Assembly: GCF_007744675.1 (NCBI RefSeq)
Contig: NZ_CP036269.1
Location: forward strand, 5,373,546 to 5,437,545
Reading direction: 5' to 3'
From: Gimesia alba
GTDB lineage: Bacteria; Planctomycetota; Planctomycetia; Planctomycetales; Planctomycetaceae
Length of the DNA: 64,000 nucleotides
Within the stretch, counting starts at the first letter, position 1. Each line of letters opens with the position of its first letter. Positions 27,386 through 36,678 of this stretch are shown one piece after another. The translations under genes and the position numbers were made by a program. Under the pieces are notes generated by a model. The model searched no databases, was not told where the DNA came from, and worked only from the letters and a program-made list of their open reading frames with translations.

Positions 27386-30130
27386 ATGCGTTTCTGGAAT
27401 CGTACTCTGGAAATCAGCTTGATTTTGTGCATCGCCACTCTTGCAAATAATTCTTGCGCTGAGGAACAGGAACTCTTTATTCAGCAATGGGGGCTTGCTT
27501 CTGCCGATCGTGTTGACGACTATGACCCTGAATCAGGACATCTGCTGACGAGGCACCAGGCAAGTGCTGTTTTGTGGGATGTGAAAACGGGACTGGCGTT
27601 GCGGCAGTATCCGTTCAATACCAGAAATTTCTCTGCAAGGTTCTTGCAAGACGGTCGCCTGTTATTGAAATCATCAGAGATGGTGAGGCTGTTGAATCAG
27701 CAGAGTGGAGACGTCATTCGCGATATCGACCTCGTGAAGTATAAATACTCCAATTATTCTAACATCCTGTTGATCAACGACGGGCAGCCAGTTTTCGTCG
27801 CTTCCTGCGGACCAGAAACGATTCGTGTCTGGAATCTGGAAACAGGGGAAACTCTTAGCGAATTTCCGACAGAGGGGGAAATCAGCGCAGCGAAGATCTC
27901 ACCTGATCAACAATTTTTGTTAGCAGGTTCTGGTAACATTGGAATTCTATGGAATCTAAAAACAGGTAAGATACAACAACGGTTCTGTTCTCCCAATAGA
28001 ATTCACACCGTTGAGTTCAACGACGATGGCAGCAAATTTCTAACCATAGGATCAGGCGAATTCTGGTACACGCCGCGCGTGATCGTCTGGGAGACAGCGT
28101 CCGTACTTCCCTTGCTCTCCATTCCACGAACTGCACTTTATGCATCCTTTGTGAATGATGATATTTTGCTGAATTACCCCCAGGGAAACGTTGAACTCTG
28201 GTCCCTGGATCGGCATGAAAAAGCCCCTCCCAAAGACGAATGGCCGACCTATCAATCATCAGCAGACAATCGCTGGTGGGTCACAAGGAATCATTGGCGG
28301 TTGCACGTTGATTCGAAGCAGAAAACCATAAGCCTGCATGGCCCGTTACCGGATTCTCCTACGATTGAGATCCCCACCCAGACGTCGTTGTTTGCGGCAG
28401 CAAACCATCTTCCCCTGGCATTCTCTCCATCAGGTCGCTGGCTGCTGACAGGCAAATCAGGCTGGGGAGATCCTGGGCAACCGAGTGCAATCTGGGATCT
28501 GAAACAGGGGGAGTTGAAATATCATTTGAAGAATATCGACTACGGATGTTTTCATCCAACAGAAGACAAAGTACTTCTTAAGGAAAACGAATTAAGAATT
28601 ATGGACCTGACCTCAGGCAAGGTCCTGCAATCACTGCAAAGAAAAAAAGGAGACTCTTACTTTGAAGGGGCATTCACGTCTGCTCAGTTTTCTAAAGATG
28701 GGCAACACGTGCTCATCTCAACGGGAGACTGGTATGACGGAAACGGAGGAGGGATCCTCATCTGGAATCTTCAGACTGGTAAAATTGAACGAGACTATGC
28801 CAGATCGAGCAAAGCAGTCATCTACGCCGGTTGGAGCTCAGATGAGTCGAAAATCGTCGCTGCACTGACAACAGGAAACGATGGAAGAGCCGGCATTGAC
28901 GAGATCAGAGTGATCGATGCCAAGACTGGAGAGTCGCTGCAAACGAGGATGTTTCCTGATCCAGGGATCGGAGTCGGCGGCGTTGATCCGTTAGGGAATT
29001 TGATTTCAGCAACTGTCTACAAGTGGATCAGAAACAAATTGACAACCAACGGGTCGACCAGGCAAGACACGACTTCTTTACTGGCAATCGACAATCTCGA
29101 ACAAAGCCGCGCTGACTTATCCGGGCAACATCTCTTCTGGAACGTGAGTGGCAGCATTGCCGGATACCTTCCGAACCGCGGCAAGCTGAGCTTCTTCGAC
29201 CTGGAAAAAAATGAGACGCTTTACTCGCGAGCGACTTCGTTTCGCGAGTCGCCAAGACTTCTCTTTCACCCCGGTCAACTTCTCATCGCAGGTTCACCAG
29301 GAAATCCACGTCAATCGGTCGGGACAGTCAGTGATTCTGTCGGCTTTGAACAGACTCTAACTGGTGATCTGGAGGCAGAGTTGTTTCTCTTTTACGGTTC
29401 TGATGACTGGTTGATTAAAACGAAATCCGGTTTCGTGAACGGATCACCCGGTGGATTACACCGCGCAACAAGTCGAGTCCCGGGGACACTACAAGTCAGT
29501 AACCGCGCCGACTTCACTGATTCGATCACCAGGCCGAAGGCGGTCGGCAAAACGCTCACTCAGTCGCTTTCGAATGACTTGAACCTGAAAGCAGAACTAC
29601 AACGGTTACCGCAGCAAGACATTCCCAGTCTGGCCCCAACCCCCAAAACAAAACCGCAAAAGTATGGCGACCCCACAAAACGACTCAAAGAGATTGCAGA
29701 GAAACTGAAAGCCGCAGGGGCGAAAATCAAACAGGCTCAATTCAGCGGGATCACCTACGTGCATCTCGAAGGTCATCCCGTCACCGACGACCTCATCAAA
29801 AATCTTCGCTGGGCTGGAAAAATTGATCGCCTCTATCTGGCAGAGACCGGAATCACCGATCGACAACTCGATGGAATTGGGATTCTGAAGGATGTCAAAA
29901 GGATGTCGCTGTGGGGAAATCCGATTACCGACGCCGGCCTGTCTGAACTGACTGCCATGTGGAGTCTGGAAGTCCTGGACATTCATGATACCAAAATCAC
30001 CGCAGCCGGTTTGAATCAGTTGCGATTGTTACCGGGCCTGAAAACGCTCATCATCCCAGCGAGCATCAACGTAAACGATCTTGCCCCATTGAAAACTCAG
30101 CGACCTGATTTGGAACTTCTTTTGCGATAA
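27386..30130 (+). CDS. Exported WD40-repeat / leucine-rich-repeat protein
   Basis: A 914-residue exported protein. The signal segment (FWNRTLEISLILCIATLANNSCAEE) is followed by WD40-like blades: VLWDVKTGLALRQY, IRVWNLETGETLSEF, ILWNLKTGKIQQRF, AIWDLKQGELKYHL, LIWNLQTGKIERDY. The last 130 residues are leucine-rich repeats of the planctomycete type (ITDRQLDGIGILKDVKRMSLWGNPITDAGLSEL). AGGGAG at 27374-27379 fixes the start at 27386 rather than 27341. It is likely a periplasmic protein-protein interaction scaffold. Partner unknown. Confidence 0.9.
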   Translation: MRFWNRTLEISLILCIATLANNSCAEEQELFIQQWGLASADRVDDYDPESGHLLTRHQASAVLWDVKTGLALRQYPFNTRNFSARFLQDGRLLLKSSEMVRLLNQQSGDVIRDIDLVKYKYSNYSNILLINDGQPVFVASCGPETIRVWNLETGETLSEFPTEGEISAAKISPDQQFLLAGSGNIGILWNLKTGKIQQRFCSPNRIHTVEFNDDGSKFLTIGSGEFWYTPRVIVWETASVLPLLSIPRTALYASFVNDDILLNYPQGNVELWSLDRHEKAPPKDEWPTYQSSADNRWWVTRNHWRLHVDSKQKTISLHGPLPDSPTIEIPTQTSLFAAANHLPLAFSPSGRWLLTGKSGWGDPGQPSAIWDLKQGELKYHLKNIDYGCFHPTEDKVLLKENELRIMDLTSGKVLQSLQRKKGDSYFEGAFTSAQFSKDGQHVLISTGDWYDGNGGGILIWNLQTGKIERDYARSSKAVIYAGWSSDESKIVAALTTGNDGRAGIDEIRVIDAKTGESLQTRMFPDPGIGVGGVDPLGNLISATVYKWIRNKLTTNGSTRQDTTSLLAIDNLEQSRADLSGQHLFWNVSGSIAGYLPNRGKLSFFDLEKNETLYSRATSFRESPRLLFHPGQLLIAGSPGNPRQSVGTVSDSVGFEQTLTGDLEAELFLFYGSDDWLIKTKSGFVNGSPGGLHRATSRVPGTLQVSNRADFTDSITRPKAVGKTLTQSLSNDLNLKAELQRLPQQDIPSLAPTPKTKPQKYGDPTKRLKEIAEKLKAAGAKIKQAQFSGITYVHLEGHPVTDDLIKNLRWAGKIDRLYLAETGITDRQLDGIGILKDVKRMSLWGNPITDAGLSELTAMWSLEVLDIHDTKITAAGLNQLRLLPGLKTLIIPASINVNDLAPLKTQRPDLELLLR

Positions 30131-30205
30131 AAAACGCGATCATGAGCCATTTCAATAGTGGTTGCACAGAGTGTAACCCTCAACTTAATTGTCACCGGGC
30201 GATGA

Positions 30206-30246
30206 AAAGGGGTCAGGACTCTTATTTAATGAGTCCTGACCCCTTT
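30206..30246. repeat. REP-like hairpin between convergent genes
   Basis: Sixteen-base arms AAAGGGGTCAGGACTC (30206-30221) and its exact complement (30231-30246), nine-base loop, then ATTT. It lies between convergent genes and may also act as a bidirectional terminator. Same family as 25203-25261. Confidence 0.7.
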
Positions 30247-30271
30247 ATTTCCGCTAAATGATCTTTTATCC

Positions 30272-30985
30272 TTACCATACGCCCGGAATCAGCTTGTACC
30301 GAACCCTCATTGCGTATTCCTTGTACCCGTTCAATTCTTCCTGCAACGTCTGGTCCTCCCACTGGGTCCGCACGATCAACACTATTGAAGCCAAGCCCGC
30401 AGGAATCAATGCCCACAAAGAGCCCAACGACAGTGCCATGCCAATGGCATGGAGAATGCCCCCGACATAACCGGGATGCCGGGCGATGGCATAGGGGCCG
30501 GTGTCGATCACCGAATGCCCCCGATCCGTTTGAATCCGCACGGTGACTTCAAAGAATTTGTTCACACCTTCGGCCCAAGTGACGATTCCAATTCCGGCAA
30601 GCAGCAAAGCGTAGCCGACACCGCAAACCCACCACGGGACCGGGAACCAGTGGAATCGACTATCATCCAGAGCCGCCACGAGTAAGACGGCCGCCATCGC
30701 TGGAAAGTAAAAGCTGAGTAGAATCTTGTCCCAGGGTTTTGTTCCTTCGTGGAAGCGACTTCTGGCAACGATGACTTCCGGATTCACACGCTGAAGAACA
30801 AGAAATACTGCTGAAATGACGCCCAGCAGAATGAGGACGAACAACCAGCCTTTCGGCCACGCCCATGTGCCAGCAGGCAGGAACATAAACAGGGCAATGA
30901 ATACAGGCAGGCCCAATAGTCCCAGAACCACTCGGCGGCGATTGATTCCATGTGGCGGTTTGTCCGAGCCGCTGGCAGCAGTCAT
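30272..30985 (-). CDS. Isoprenylcysteine methyltransferase-like membrane protein
   Basis: A 237-residue integral membrane protein of the ICMT/PEMT methyltransferase superfamily. About five transmembrane helices lead to the cofactor-binding C-terminal signature: TGPYAIARHPGYVGGILHAIGMAL (RHPxY) and the final EELNGYKEYAMRVRYKLIPGVW. SAM-dependent methylation of a lipid or small hydrophobic substrate is expected; the actual substrate is not predictable. It is convergent with the WD40/LRR gene, the two separated by a REP-like hairpin. Confidence 0.9.
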   Translation of the reverse strand: MTAASGSDKPPHGINRRRVVLGLLGLPVFIALFMFLPAGTWAWPKGWLFVLILLGVISAVFLVLQRVNPEVIVARSRFHEGTKPWDKILLSFYFPAMAAVLLVAALDDSRFHWFPVPWWVCGVGYALLLAGIGIVTWAEGVNKFFEVTVRIQTDRGHSVIDTGPYAIARHPGYVGGILHAIGMALSLGSLWALIPAGLASIVLIVRTQWEDQTLQEELNGYKEYAMRVRYKLIPGVW

Positions 30986-31288
30986 GAACGTTTCTCATTT
31001 CTCGCAGTTGTCGAGCAATCGCTTGTTTCAGGATGAACGAAATCAGCCAGGGAACTGGCTTCGCCGTCTTCGGCTTAGCATAAATCGCATTGAATCCTAG
31101 GTCAATGTCGTGTTGCCGGTTGTCGGACACATTCCTGGCGACCATCGGCCCAGCAATAAACTGATCCAACTCTGTTAGTTTCAGGTTCGGCCTGGCTGTG
31201 AACGCAAGCCGATAAAGTTTCAATTGATAAGAGACAGAAATCCTGATAGATTGAGACAGAATCATATTTTGTCTCTCATATAGTTATA
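30986..31288. other. Intergenic region with possible gene remnant
   Basis: A 303-bp gap between divergent genes. On the minus strand a frame opening at 31265 (MILSQSIRISVSYQLKLYRLAF, later VPWLISFILKQAIARQLREM) reads like protein for about 95 codons before running into the ICMT-like gene in another frame. It could be the decayed 5' part of a lost gene. I see no SD site for it. Confidence 0.4.
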
Positions 31289-31975
31289 TTGCAAGCATCT
31301 GCAGGGCCAGCTGTGGCTACGATCACAAATCAATCTCCCAATGATTCAAACCCACACCAACTACGTGTGGCAGAGGCTTGGGATCAGCTTGCCAAATCTC
31401 CGATCTCAGAATCGGCGCTGAACGCGCTAAGAGCGCTGACACCCCCAGATTGTTTCCCACAGAATCACTCATTGACACCGCTTGGTGAGTTTGATCATCT
31501 ACATGTCCCCCACTGCCCTCCTACGAGTGCTGCTGTCGCCGCTTTAGAACGCGCGACGTCCGTGACGCGCCTGCTGCTTCATGCGTATCCCGGAGTTGCA
31601 GTGCACCTGCCAAATTTAGAACATCATCACTCGCTCGACTGGCTTTCACTCTATGGCAGTCAAATCACAGGCATTCATTTCACCCGCATGCGAAAACTAC
31701 ATGCATCATTTTTGGATCTTTCACGGACCACAATCACAGATGACTGTATCGCTCAGTTGCCGGAAATGCCGCGAATTCAGCGTCTTATCCTAACATTAAC
31801 TGAGTTGAGTGACAGTGGTCTTTGTCAACTGTCACGATTCTCGACGCTACGCGTTCTCTATGTAAAATACACACGGGTCACAGAACGAGGTATCGCAGAC
31901 CTAAGATCAATGCTCCCACATTGCCATGTTAAACGGCGAGTAGCAGGATCTCCGACCAAGTACGCTCATCCATAA
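31289..31975 (+). CDS. Leucine-rich-repeat protein
   Basis: A 228-residue protein with leucine-rich repeats in its C-terminal two thirds (SLDWLSLYGSQITGIHF, LHASFLDLSRTTITDDCIAQLPEMPRIQRLILTLTELSDSGL, LRVLYVKYTRVTERGIADL). There is no signal peptide. The only upstream start is a TTG at 31289 without a ribosome site, so the true start is uncertain and the gene could be 5'-truncated. Similar to the LRR tail of the WD40/LRR protein nearby. Function unknown. Confidence 0.6.
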   Translation: MQASAGPAVATITNQSPNDSNPHQLRVAEAWDQLAKSPISESALNALRALTPPDCFPQNHSLTPLGEFDHLHVPHCPPTSAAVAALERATSVTRLLLHAYPGVAVHLPNLEHHHSLDWLSLYGSQITGIHFTRMRKLHASFLDLSRTTITDDCIAQLPEMPRIQRLILTLTELSDSGLCQLSRFSTLRVLYVKYTRVTERGIADLRSMLPHCHVKRRVAGSPTKYAHP

Positions 31976-32047
31976 TGACGGTATAACAAAACCATGTAGC
32001 CGAAACGAAAAACAGCAGCGATGAATCTGCATGCAAACAAACAAAGG

Positions 32048-32062
32048 TTCCAGGAACCAAAA
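32048..32062. repeat. REP-like remnant
   Basis: A short AGGTTCCAGGAACC-type palindrome in the gap before the acetyltransferase gene, resembling the core of the 25203-25261 hairpin. Otherwise the gap at 31976-32216 is empty. Confidence 0.35.
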
Positions 32063-32216
32063 GTACGAGAGAATCGGTTCCGGAATGAAAGCCCCCTGGC
32101 CGTTTGAGAAATTTTAATAATCAGACCGAACCTGTTCGCCTTATGCGTGTCGTCAGCTTATCATCATCCGTCTCGAATCAGGGATCTCTTTTCTCAATCA
32201 CTTATCAGGAACTCAC

Positions 32217-32651
32217 ATGAATCGAATTGTTCGCGAATACCGGGCTGAAGATCTGGACGCCGTCTTAGCGGCCTGGGAAAATGCGACCCGGCTGGCCCAT
32301 CCGTTTATGACAGAGGAATTTCTCGATCAGGAACGCGATAATATCCCCAATCTGTATCTACCCAATGCTGAAACCTGGGTGATTGAGCAGGAGGGACAGG
32401 TCATCGGCTTTATCGCCTTACTGGGGAACGAAGTCGGTGCGATTTTTGTCCAGCCGGAATTTCATGGCACGGGTGCCGGGAAAGCATTGATGGACCAGGC
32501 ACAGGAATTACGCGGCGACCTGGAAGTCGAAGTTTTTGAAGCCAACCGTATTGGACGTCATTTTTATCAGCGTTACGGTTTTACGCCGTTATCGGAGTCC
32601 ATTCATGAGCCCACGGGGAACCCGTTAATCAGAATGCAGTTTACGGCTTAA
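32217..32651 (+). CDS. GNAT family N-acetyltransferase
   Basis: A 144-residue GNAT acetyltransferase. It has the N-terminal YRAEDLDAVLAAWENATRLAHPFM block, the acetyl-CoA-binding motif A (VQPEFHGTGAGKALMDQAQ, residues 80-98) and the late FYQRYGF. Close in pattern to YjaB/YhhY-type acetyltransferases. AGGA at 32207-32210 supports the start. Monocistronic by spacing. Substrate unknown. Confidence 0.93.
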   Translation: MNRIVREYRAEDLDAVLAAWENATRLAHPFMTEEFLDQERDNIPNLYLPNAETWVIEQEGQVIGFIALLGNEVGAIFVQPEFHGTGAGKALMDQAQELRGDLEVEVFEANRIGRHFYQRYGFTPLSESIHEPTGNPLIRMQFTA

Positions 32652-32853
32652 TTTCCTCCAGGTCGTGTTTCTTTTTTCAATTCGTCTTTGTAAAAGAAAT
32701 ACTTTACGATGTGTGTTTTAATACGGACTGAGTAAGAACCGGGGCTAACGCCCTTCGGCTAATAGGTCATTCCGTTTGGGAAATCATCAACAAAGTGATT
32801 GAATCAACACAACCTGGCACTCAGTCAAATTTAATCAATCAGGAACACCATTC

Positions 32854-33210
32854 ATGCCCGCACATGAAAAAATTAACTACGTCGAATTCCCGTCCAACGA
32901 TCTGGCGGCCACGAAAGCCTTTTTCGAAGCCGCCTTTGGCTGGTCGTTTACTGACTATGGTCCCGAGTATACCGCTTTCTCGAACGAAGGACTGGACGGT
33001 GGATTTTTCAAAGCAGATTTGTGCTCCACTACCGCGAACGGCGGCGCACTCTTAGTTTTCTATAGTGAGCAGCTGGAAGAGACCCAGGCGAAAGTCGAAG
33101 CAGCCGGCGGAACCATTATCAGACCGATTTTCTCCTTTCCCGGCGGCAGACGGTTTCAATTCACCGAGCCCTCGGGTAATGAATTCGGTGTCTGGTCTGA
33201 TCCACAATAA
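32854..33210 (+). CDS. VOC family (glyoxalase-like) protein
   Basis: A 118-residue single-domain vicinal-oxygen-chelate protein. It opens INYVEFPSNDLAATKAFFEAAFGWSFTDYGPEYTAF and ends GRRFQFTEPSGNEFGVWSDP, the form of small VOC proteins similar to glyoxalase/bleomycin-resistance proteins. Glu in FTEPSGNEFGVW is a candidate metal ligand. AGGAA upstream supports the start. Reaction unknown. Confidence 0.92.
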   Translation: MPAHEKINYVEFPSNDLAATKAFFEAAFGWSFTDYGPEYTAFSNEGLDGGFFKADLCSTTANGGALLVFYSEQLEETQAKVEAAGGTIIRPIFSFPGGRRFQFTEPSGNEFGVWSDPQ

Positions 33211-33462
33211 GCCCCAGCCTGAGTGAAATCCCTCATCCCTTCGCGAACAGTGCAGTCAGTATAACCAGTATATTTCCACTCTCACTCTTTCGATTTCCTT
33301 TGAAAATCTGAACAGATCCATTCCCGTACACTTTCGTAAGCTACTTTTCACCCAGATCGTCGGGCTGTTTTGTGACAGCTTCGAAGTCGTCGCGAAAAGG
33401 CGTTCGCTCATCTATCAGTCTTTTCCAAGAATCAAATCACGAGTGAAACGAAAGGTTACGAC

Positions 33463-33873
33463 ATGAACTGGTACCTGGCAGTCATCAACAAATATGCGGA
33501 TTTCAGTGGACGGGCACGCAGAAAAGAATACTGGATGTTCTTCCTGTTTAATATCATCATCTCCTTTGCAGTCGGTCTGGTCGGGGGACTCATCGGGGGA
33601 CGAAATGGTCTGTTCGCCCTGAGCCTGCCTGCACTGTATACGCTGTTTATCTTTTTACCCAGTCTGGCGGTCACCGTACGACGTCTGCATGACACCAACC
33701 GTAGCGGCTGGTGGGTACTGGTCTCTCTGGTACCATTTATTGGTGCACTCGTCCTGTTTGTGTTCACAATTCTGGACAGCGATCCGGAAGCGAACTCTTA
33801 CGGACCGAATCCCAAACTGGCAACAGAGCCTGAATTGAGCTTTCCTCAATCGGCACAGCCCCATAATTCGTAA
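33463..33873 (+). CDS. DUF805 inner-membrane protein (copy 1)
   Basis: A 136-residue DUF805 protein. The hallmark N-terminus MNWYLAVINKYADFSGRARRKEYWMFFLFN, about four transmembrane helices, the signature VTVRRLHDTNRSGWWVL and the C-terminal D..ANSYGPNPK are all present. AAAGG precedes the start. A paralogue follows 81 bp downstream. Function unknown. Confidence 0.95.
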   Translation: MNWYLAVINKYADFSGRARRKEYWMFFLFNIIISFAVGLVGGLIGGRNGLFALSLPALYTLFIFLPSLAVTVRRLHDTNRSGWWVLVSLVPFIGALVLFVFTILDSDPEANSYGPNPKLATEPELSFPQSAQPHNS

Positions 33874-33954
33874 TCATGAATTCATGAGGTGCAGAGCATT
33901 CCTGTGCGGGATGACTCTGCGCCTCTTCTGATTCGATATTCAAGAGAGAAAAGC

Positions 33955-34344
33955 ATGCACTGGTATTTGACAGTCCTGAAAAAATACGCCGTTCTCAATG
34001 GCCGCGCCCAGCGCATGGAATACTGGATGTTTACCCTGTTCGACACACTCTTCACCGTTTTGAGTTTTGTCGTGGGAACGTTATTTGGCAATCTGCTGAG
34101 CGAATCCGAACTGCCGTCCGGACTGGGCTTTGGCACGTTACTCTGCTACCTGTTTGTGGTATTGATGCCCAAACTCTCCGTAACGGTTCGCCGCCTGCAT
34201 GATACCGGCCGGAGTGCCCTCTGGCTGTTTATCGGGCTGATTCCTGGAATCGGAACTCTGGTCATGTTTGTACTGATGGTTCTGGACGGGGAACCGGGAG
34301 TCAACGAGTATGGCCCCAACCCCAAAGTCGCTCCCTCGGTTTAG
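33955..34344 (+). CDS. DUF805 inner-membrane protein (copy 2)
   Basis: A 129-residue DUF805 paralogue of the preceding gene: MHWYLTVLKKYAVLNGRAQRMEYWMFTLFD, VTVRRLHDTGRSALWLF, GVNEYGPNPK. The frame is open from 33889, but the start at 33955 matches the family N-terminus and has a purine-rich GAGAGA upstream. Tandem duplication is evident from the shared pattern; the loop between helices 1 and 2 differs. Function unknown. Confidence 0.93.
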   Translation: MHWYLTVLKKYAVLNGRAQRMEYWMFTLFDTLFTVLSFVVGTLFGNLLSESELPSGLGFGTLLCYLFVVLMPKLSVTVRRLHDTGRSALWLFIGLIPGIGTLVMFVLMVLDGEPGVNEYGPNPKVAPSV

Positions 34345-34654
34345 TCAACCAGGGTCAAGAACTAAAGCGATCCCCCCTGCCATCCTTGCGCGCCAGCCTG
34401 GCCATCATTTTTTGTGCTTTGTCCTTCAATCCCCGCCCGCCTGGCTGAAAATCCTTTCCGGATTCGTGGAAATTGTTCATGTGGGCGCTGTGCAAAGCCC
34501 TGTCCTCACGGTATATATCTTCCTGAAAATAATCATCTAACAAAGAGGTGCTCCGTGAAATGACATTCCGTCTGGTGGCTAGTCCTGAAAAGGGGGCTGT
34601 CGCCGAGACATTTCCGTTCGTGTATTCGCCCGTTATCGGGTCAGGAAACAAACA
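34345..34654. other. Intergenic region with possible minus-strand small frame
   Basis: A 310-bp gap. On the minus strand a 102-codon frame (34663-34355) reads partly protein-like at its end (MNNFHESGKDFQPGGRGLKD, then KMMARLARKDGRGDRF). It overlaps the divergent SET-domain start and has no clear ribosome site, so I leave it as a possibility only. Confidence 0.35.
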
Positions 34655-35272
34655 ATGATACACCCCAAAACCGAGCTCAAATTCATCAGTAACGAAATCG
34701 GCTACGGCGTTGTGGCCACCGACTTCATCCCCGCCGGCTCCATCACCTGGGTCCTGGATAAACTGGACCGCGAGTTCAGCTCCCTCGAATTTCAGTCGAT
34801 GGAAGAGATCTACCAGAACATTCTGGATACGTATTCGTTTCGCAATAACCAGGGGAATCTGGTTTTATGCTGGGACAACGGCCGCTACGTCAACCACAGT
34901 TTCAATTCGAACTGCCTGACGACCGCTTACGACTTTGAAATCGCCATCCGGGACATTCACCCGGGCGAACAGCTGACCGACGATTACGGCTATTTGAATA
35001 TTCCCACTCCCTTCCGAGGCATTGACGAAGGGACCCGCCGCAAAATCGTCTATCCCAACGATTTAATCAAGTACTATAAAATCTGGGACAAGAAACTGCT
35101 GAAGGTGTTTCATCGCATTCCCCGCCTGGATCAACCCTTACAGGAATTGCTCAGCGAAGAAATGTGGAATGAAATTATAGAAATCTCGAAAGGCAACCGG
35201 GAGATGAAATCGATTCTGACGAACTACTACCAAGGTGAAGAAGAAAAACATCCTGAAATGCTGAATCACTGA
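34655..35272 (+). CDS. SET domain protein
   Basis: A 205-residue protein with a SET methyltransferase domain at residues 5-120: GYGVVATDFIPAGSITWV (SAM-binding N-SET), GRYVNHSFNSNC (the NHS motif) and GEQLTDDYGYLN (the catalytic Tyr region). SET proteins methylate lysines using SAM. The C-terminal 85 residues are helical and charged and lack the Cys-rich post-SET. AGGAA before the ATG supports the start. It stands alone; the target is unknown. Confidence 0.9.
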   Translation: MIHPKTELKFISNEIGYGVVATDFIPAGSITWVLDKLDREFSSLEFQSMEEIYQNILDTYSFRNNQGNLVLCWDNGRYVNHSFNSNCLTTAYDFEIAIRDIHPGEQLTDDYGYLNIPTPFRGIDEGTRRKIVYPNDLIKYYKIWDKKLLKVFHRIPRLDQPLQELLSEEMWNEIIEISKGNREMKSILTNYYQGEEEKHPEMLNH

Positions 35273-35516
35273 GGCCTTTGTTGAACCGACTGTTTTTCTC
35301 CACACGTCAACGGAGGCATACCTGACACAGGACCTGGATTGTGTTAGACTGTGTCCAGTTTTACTGTAGCGTCTTCAAAGCGATTTGGACCGAGTAGATT
35401 AGATTGAGGCACGCTATGGTAAAATGTGATGCGCTCTCGTATGTCGTTTGAATCGTGGACAAAGGACCGTTGAGCAAACACATCTAAGAATACATTGCTC
35501 TTTCAGGATCAAGAAG

Positions 35517-36041
35517 ATGACACTTTCTCGAACGATCTGTTTCGCGTTCTCTCTGGTGGCATGCGGGCTGTGTGCCAGTTGTGAAAGCCAGGCTCCCCAA
35601 ACGGGTGAAACGGTCGAACGCGAAGGGGAACCTGCCATCACCTACATCAAAGCAGACGATCCTAAAATGTTGGCCGCGATTGAAACAGCGCGGTCAACCT
35701 TCGATCAATTCCAGGCTGCGTTCAAAGAGTCAAAACCTTCCCAATCTGACTTCTCAGTCAAAGTACTGATCAAAGAGGGCGAGCATCAAGAGCATGTCTG
35801 GACGACGCCGGTCAGCTTTAGTGATGAAGAATATATTGGAACGCTGGATAATGATCCTTATCAAATCAAAACCATGATTTTGGGAGATGAAGTGCGTACT
35901 CCCAAAAATCAAATCTCTGACTGGATGTACGTTGAAAACGGAAAACTGGTCGGTGGATACACCGTGCGCGCGTTGCGAGATCATTTGCCTGACAAAGAGA
36001 GACAGGAATTTGAGCAGGGTTTACCTTTCAAAATTGAGTAA
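35517..36041 (+). CDS. DUF2314 lipoprotein
   Basis: A 174-residue predicted lipoprotein (signal SRTICFAFSLVACGLCASC, Cys about residue 22) carrying a DUF2314 (YegJ-like) domain: DDPKMLAAIETARSTFDQF, HVWTTPVSFSDEEYIGTLDNDP and ISDWMYVENGKLVGGYTVRALRD. The start at 35517 is preferred to 35448 because the lipoprotein signal begins there and AGGA lies ten bases upstream. Function unknown. Confidence 0.88.
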   Translation: MTLSRTICFAFSLVACGLCASCESQAPQTGETVEREGEPAITYIKADDPKMLAAIETARSTFDQFQAAFKESKPSQSDFSVKVLIKEGEHQEHVWTTPVSFSDEEYIGTLDNDPYQIKTMILGDEVRTPKNQISDWMYVENGKLVGGYTVRALRDHLPDKERQEFEQGLPFKIE

Positions 36042-36199
36042 ACTGTCCCGGAAATACAACTACCGACCTAAGAACGTGAAATTATATTTTCTGCTTGCAG
36101 TTCGAATTCCCGAATTGCTACCATAAAGTTTCATCTCGCAAGAAGCAGGAGAACGTACCTCTCTGGCCTCAACCTTATATCAAGAGGTGAAGACAGACT

Positions 36200-36535
36200 T
36201 TGAAAGATCGACGTAAACTATTACGTGAATCGCTGATTGCCGCTCTCGTTTTTTTCGTGAGCTATGTGGGAATTTACATCACGCTCTCCTGCCTGGGAGG
36301 CTACTACTTCAGTCAGTCCGGAATCTATCGATATCGAAGTATTGGGCTGTCGGTATCCGATATTTCGATCTGGAATCCCAAGGGTTGTCGGTTTCAGGCC
36401 CGTTTCAAAAATATCAGGGGAGAATATGTCAGCCGAGGCAATGAACTGGGTTACTTCTTCTCCCCATTAATTATGATTGATCGCAAGTGGTTCCATCCGA
36501 CAATCAATCACTTCGATTCTGATGAATTGAAATAA
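36200..36535 (+). CDS. Small membrane-anchored hypothetical protein
   Basis: A 111-residue protein with a basic N-terminus and one membrane anchor (LIAALVFFVSYVGIYITLSCLGGYYF), then an extracytoplasmic tail rich in Tyr and aromatic residues (YFFSPLIMIDRKWFHP). It starts with TTG, supported by AGAGGTGA at 36183-36190. No family recognised. Confidence 0.6.
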   Translation: MKDRRKLLRESLIAALVFFVSYVGIYITLSCLGGYYFSQSGIYRYRSIGLSVSDISIWNPKGCRFQARFKNIRGEYVSRGNELGYFFSPLIMIDRKWFHPTINHFDSDELK

Positions 36536-36643
36536 TTTCAGATCAATCAAGTTGATCATTAGAAAAGAATTCTGGTTCGATGAACCAGAGGAATGACTTA
36601 CCTGCACGTCCGAAGCATGTTTTTATTTTTTCAGAAAAGCCGC

Positions 36644-36678
36644 TTGACAAAAACAGACAGGTCTGTATATTTACAATA
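36644..36678 (+). promoter_or_regulatory. Leaderless promoter with TetR operator
   Basis: TTGACA (36644-36649), 16-bp spacer and TATATT (36666-36671), with the ATG at 36678 where transcription should start. The palindrome ACAGACAGGTCTGT (36653-36666) fills the spacer. No ribosome site precedes the ATG, so the message is probably leaderless. Confidence 0.7.

Noticed and set aside
30663..31265. 200-codon minus-strand frame overlapping the ICMT-like gene
   Set aside because: The second half is a shadow of the ICMT-like gene; only the first 95 codons look protein-like, so it is mentioned as a possible remnant and not called.
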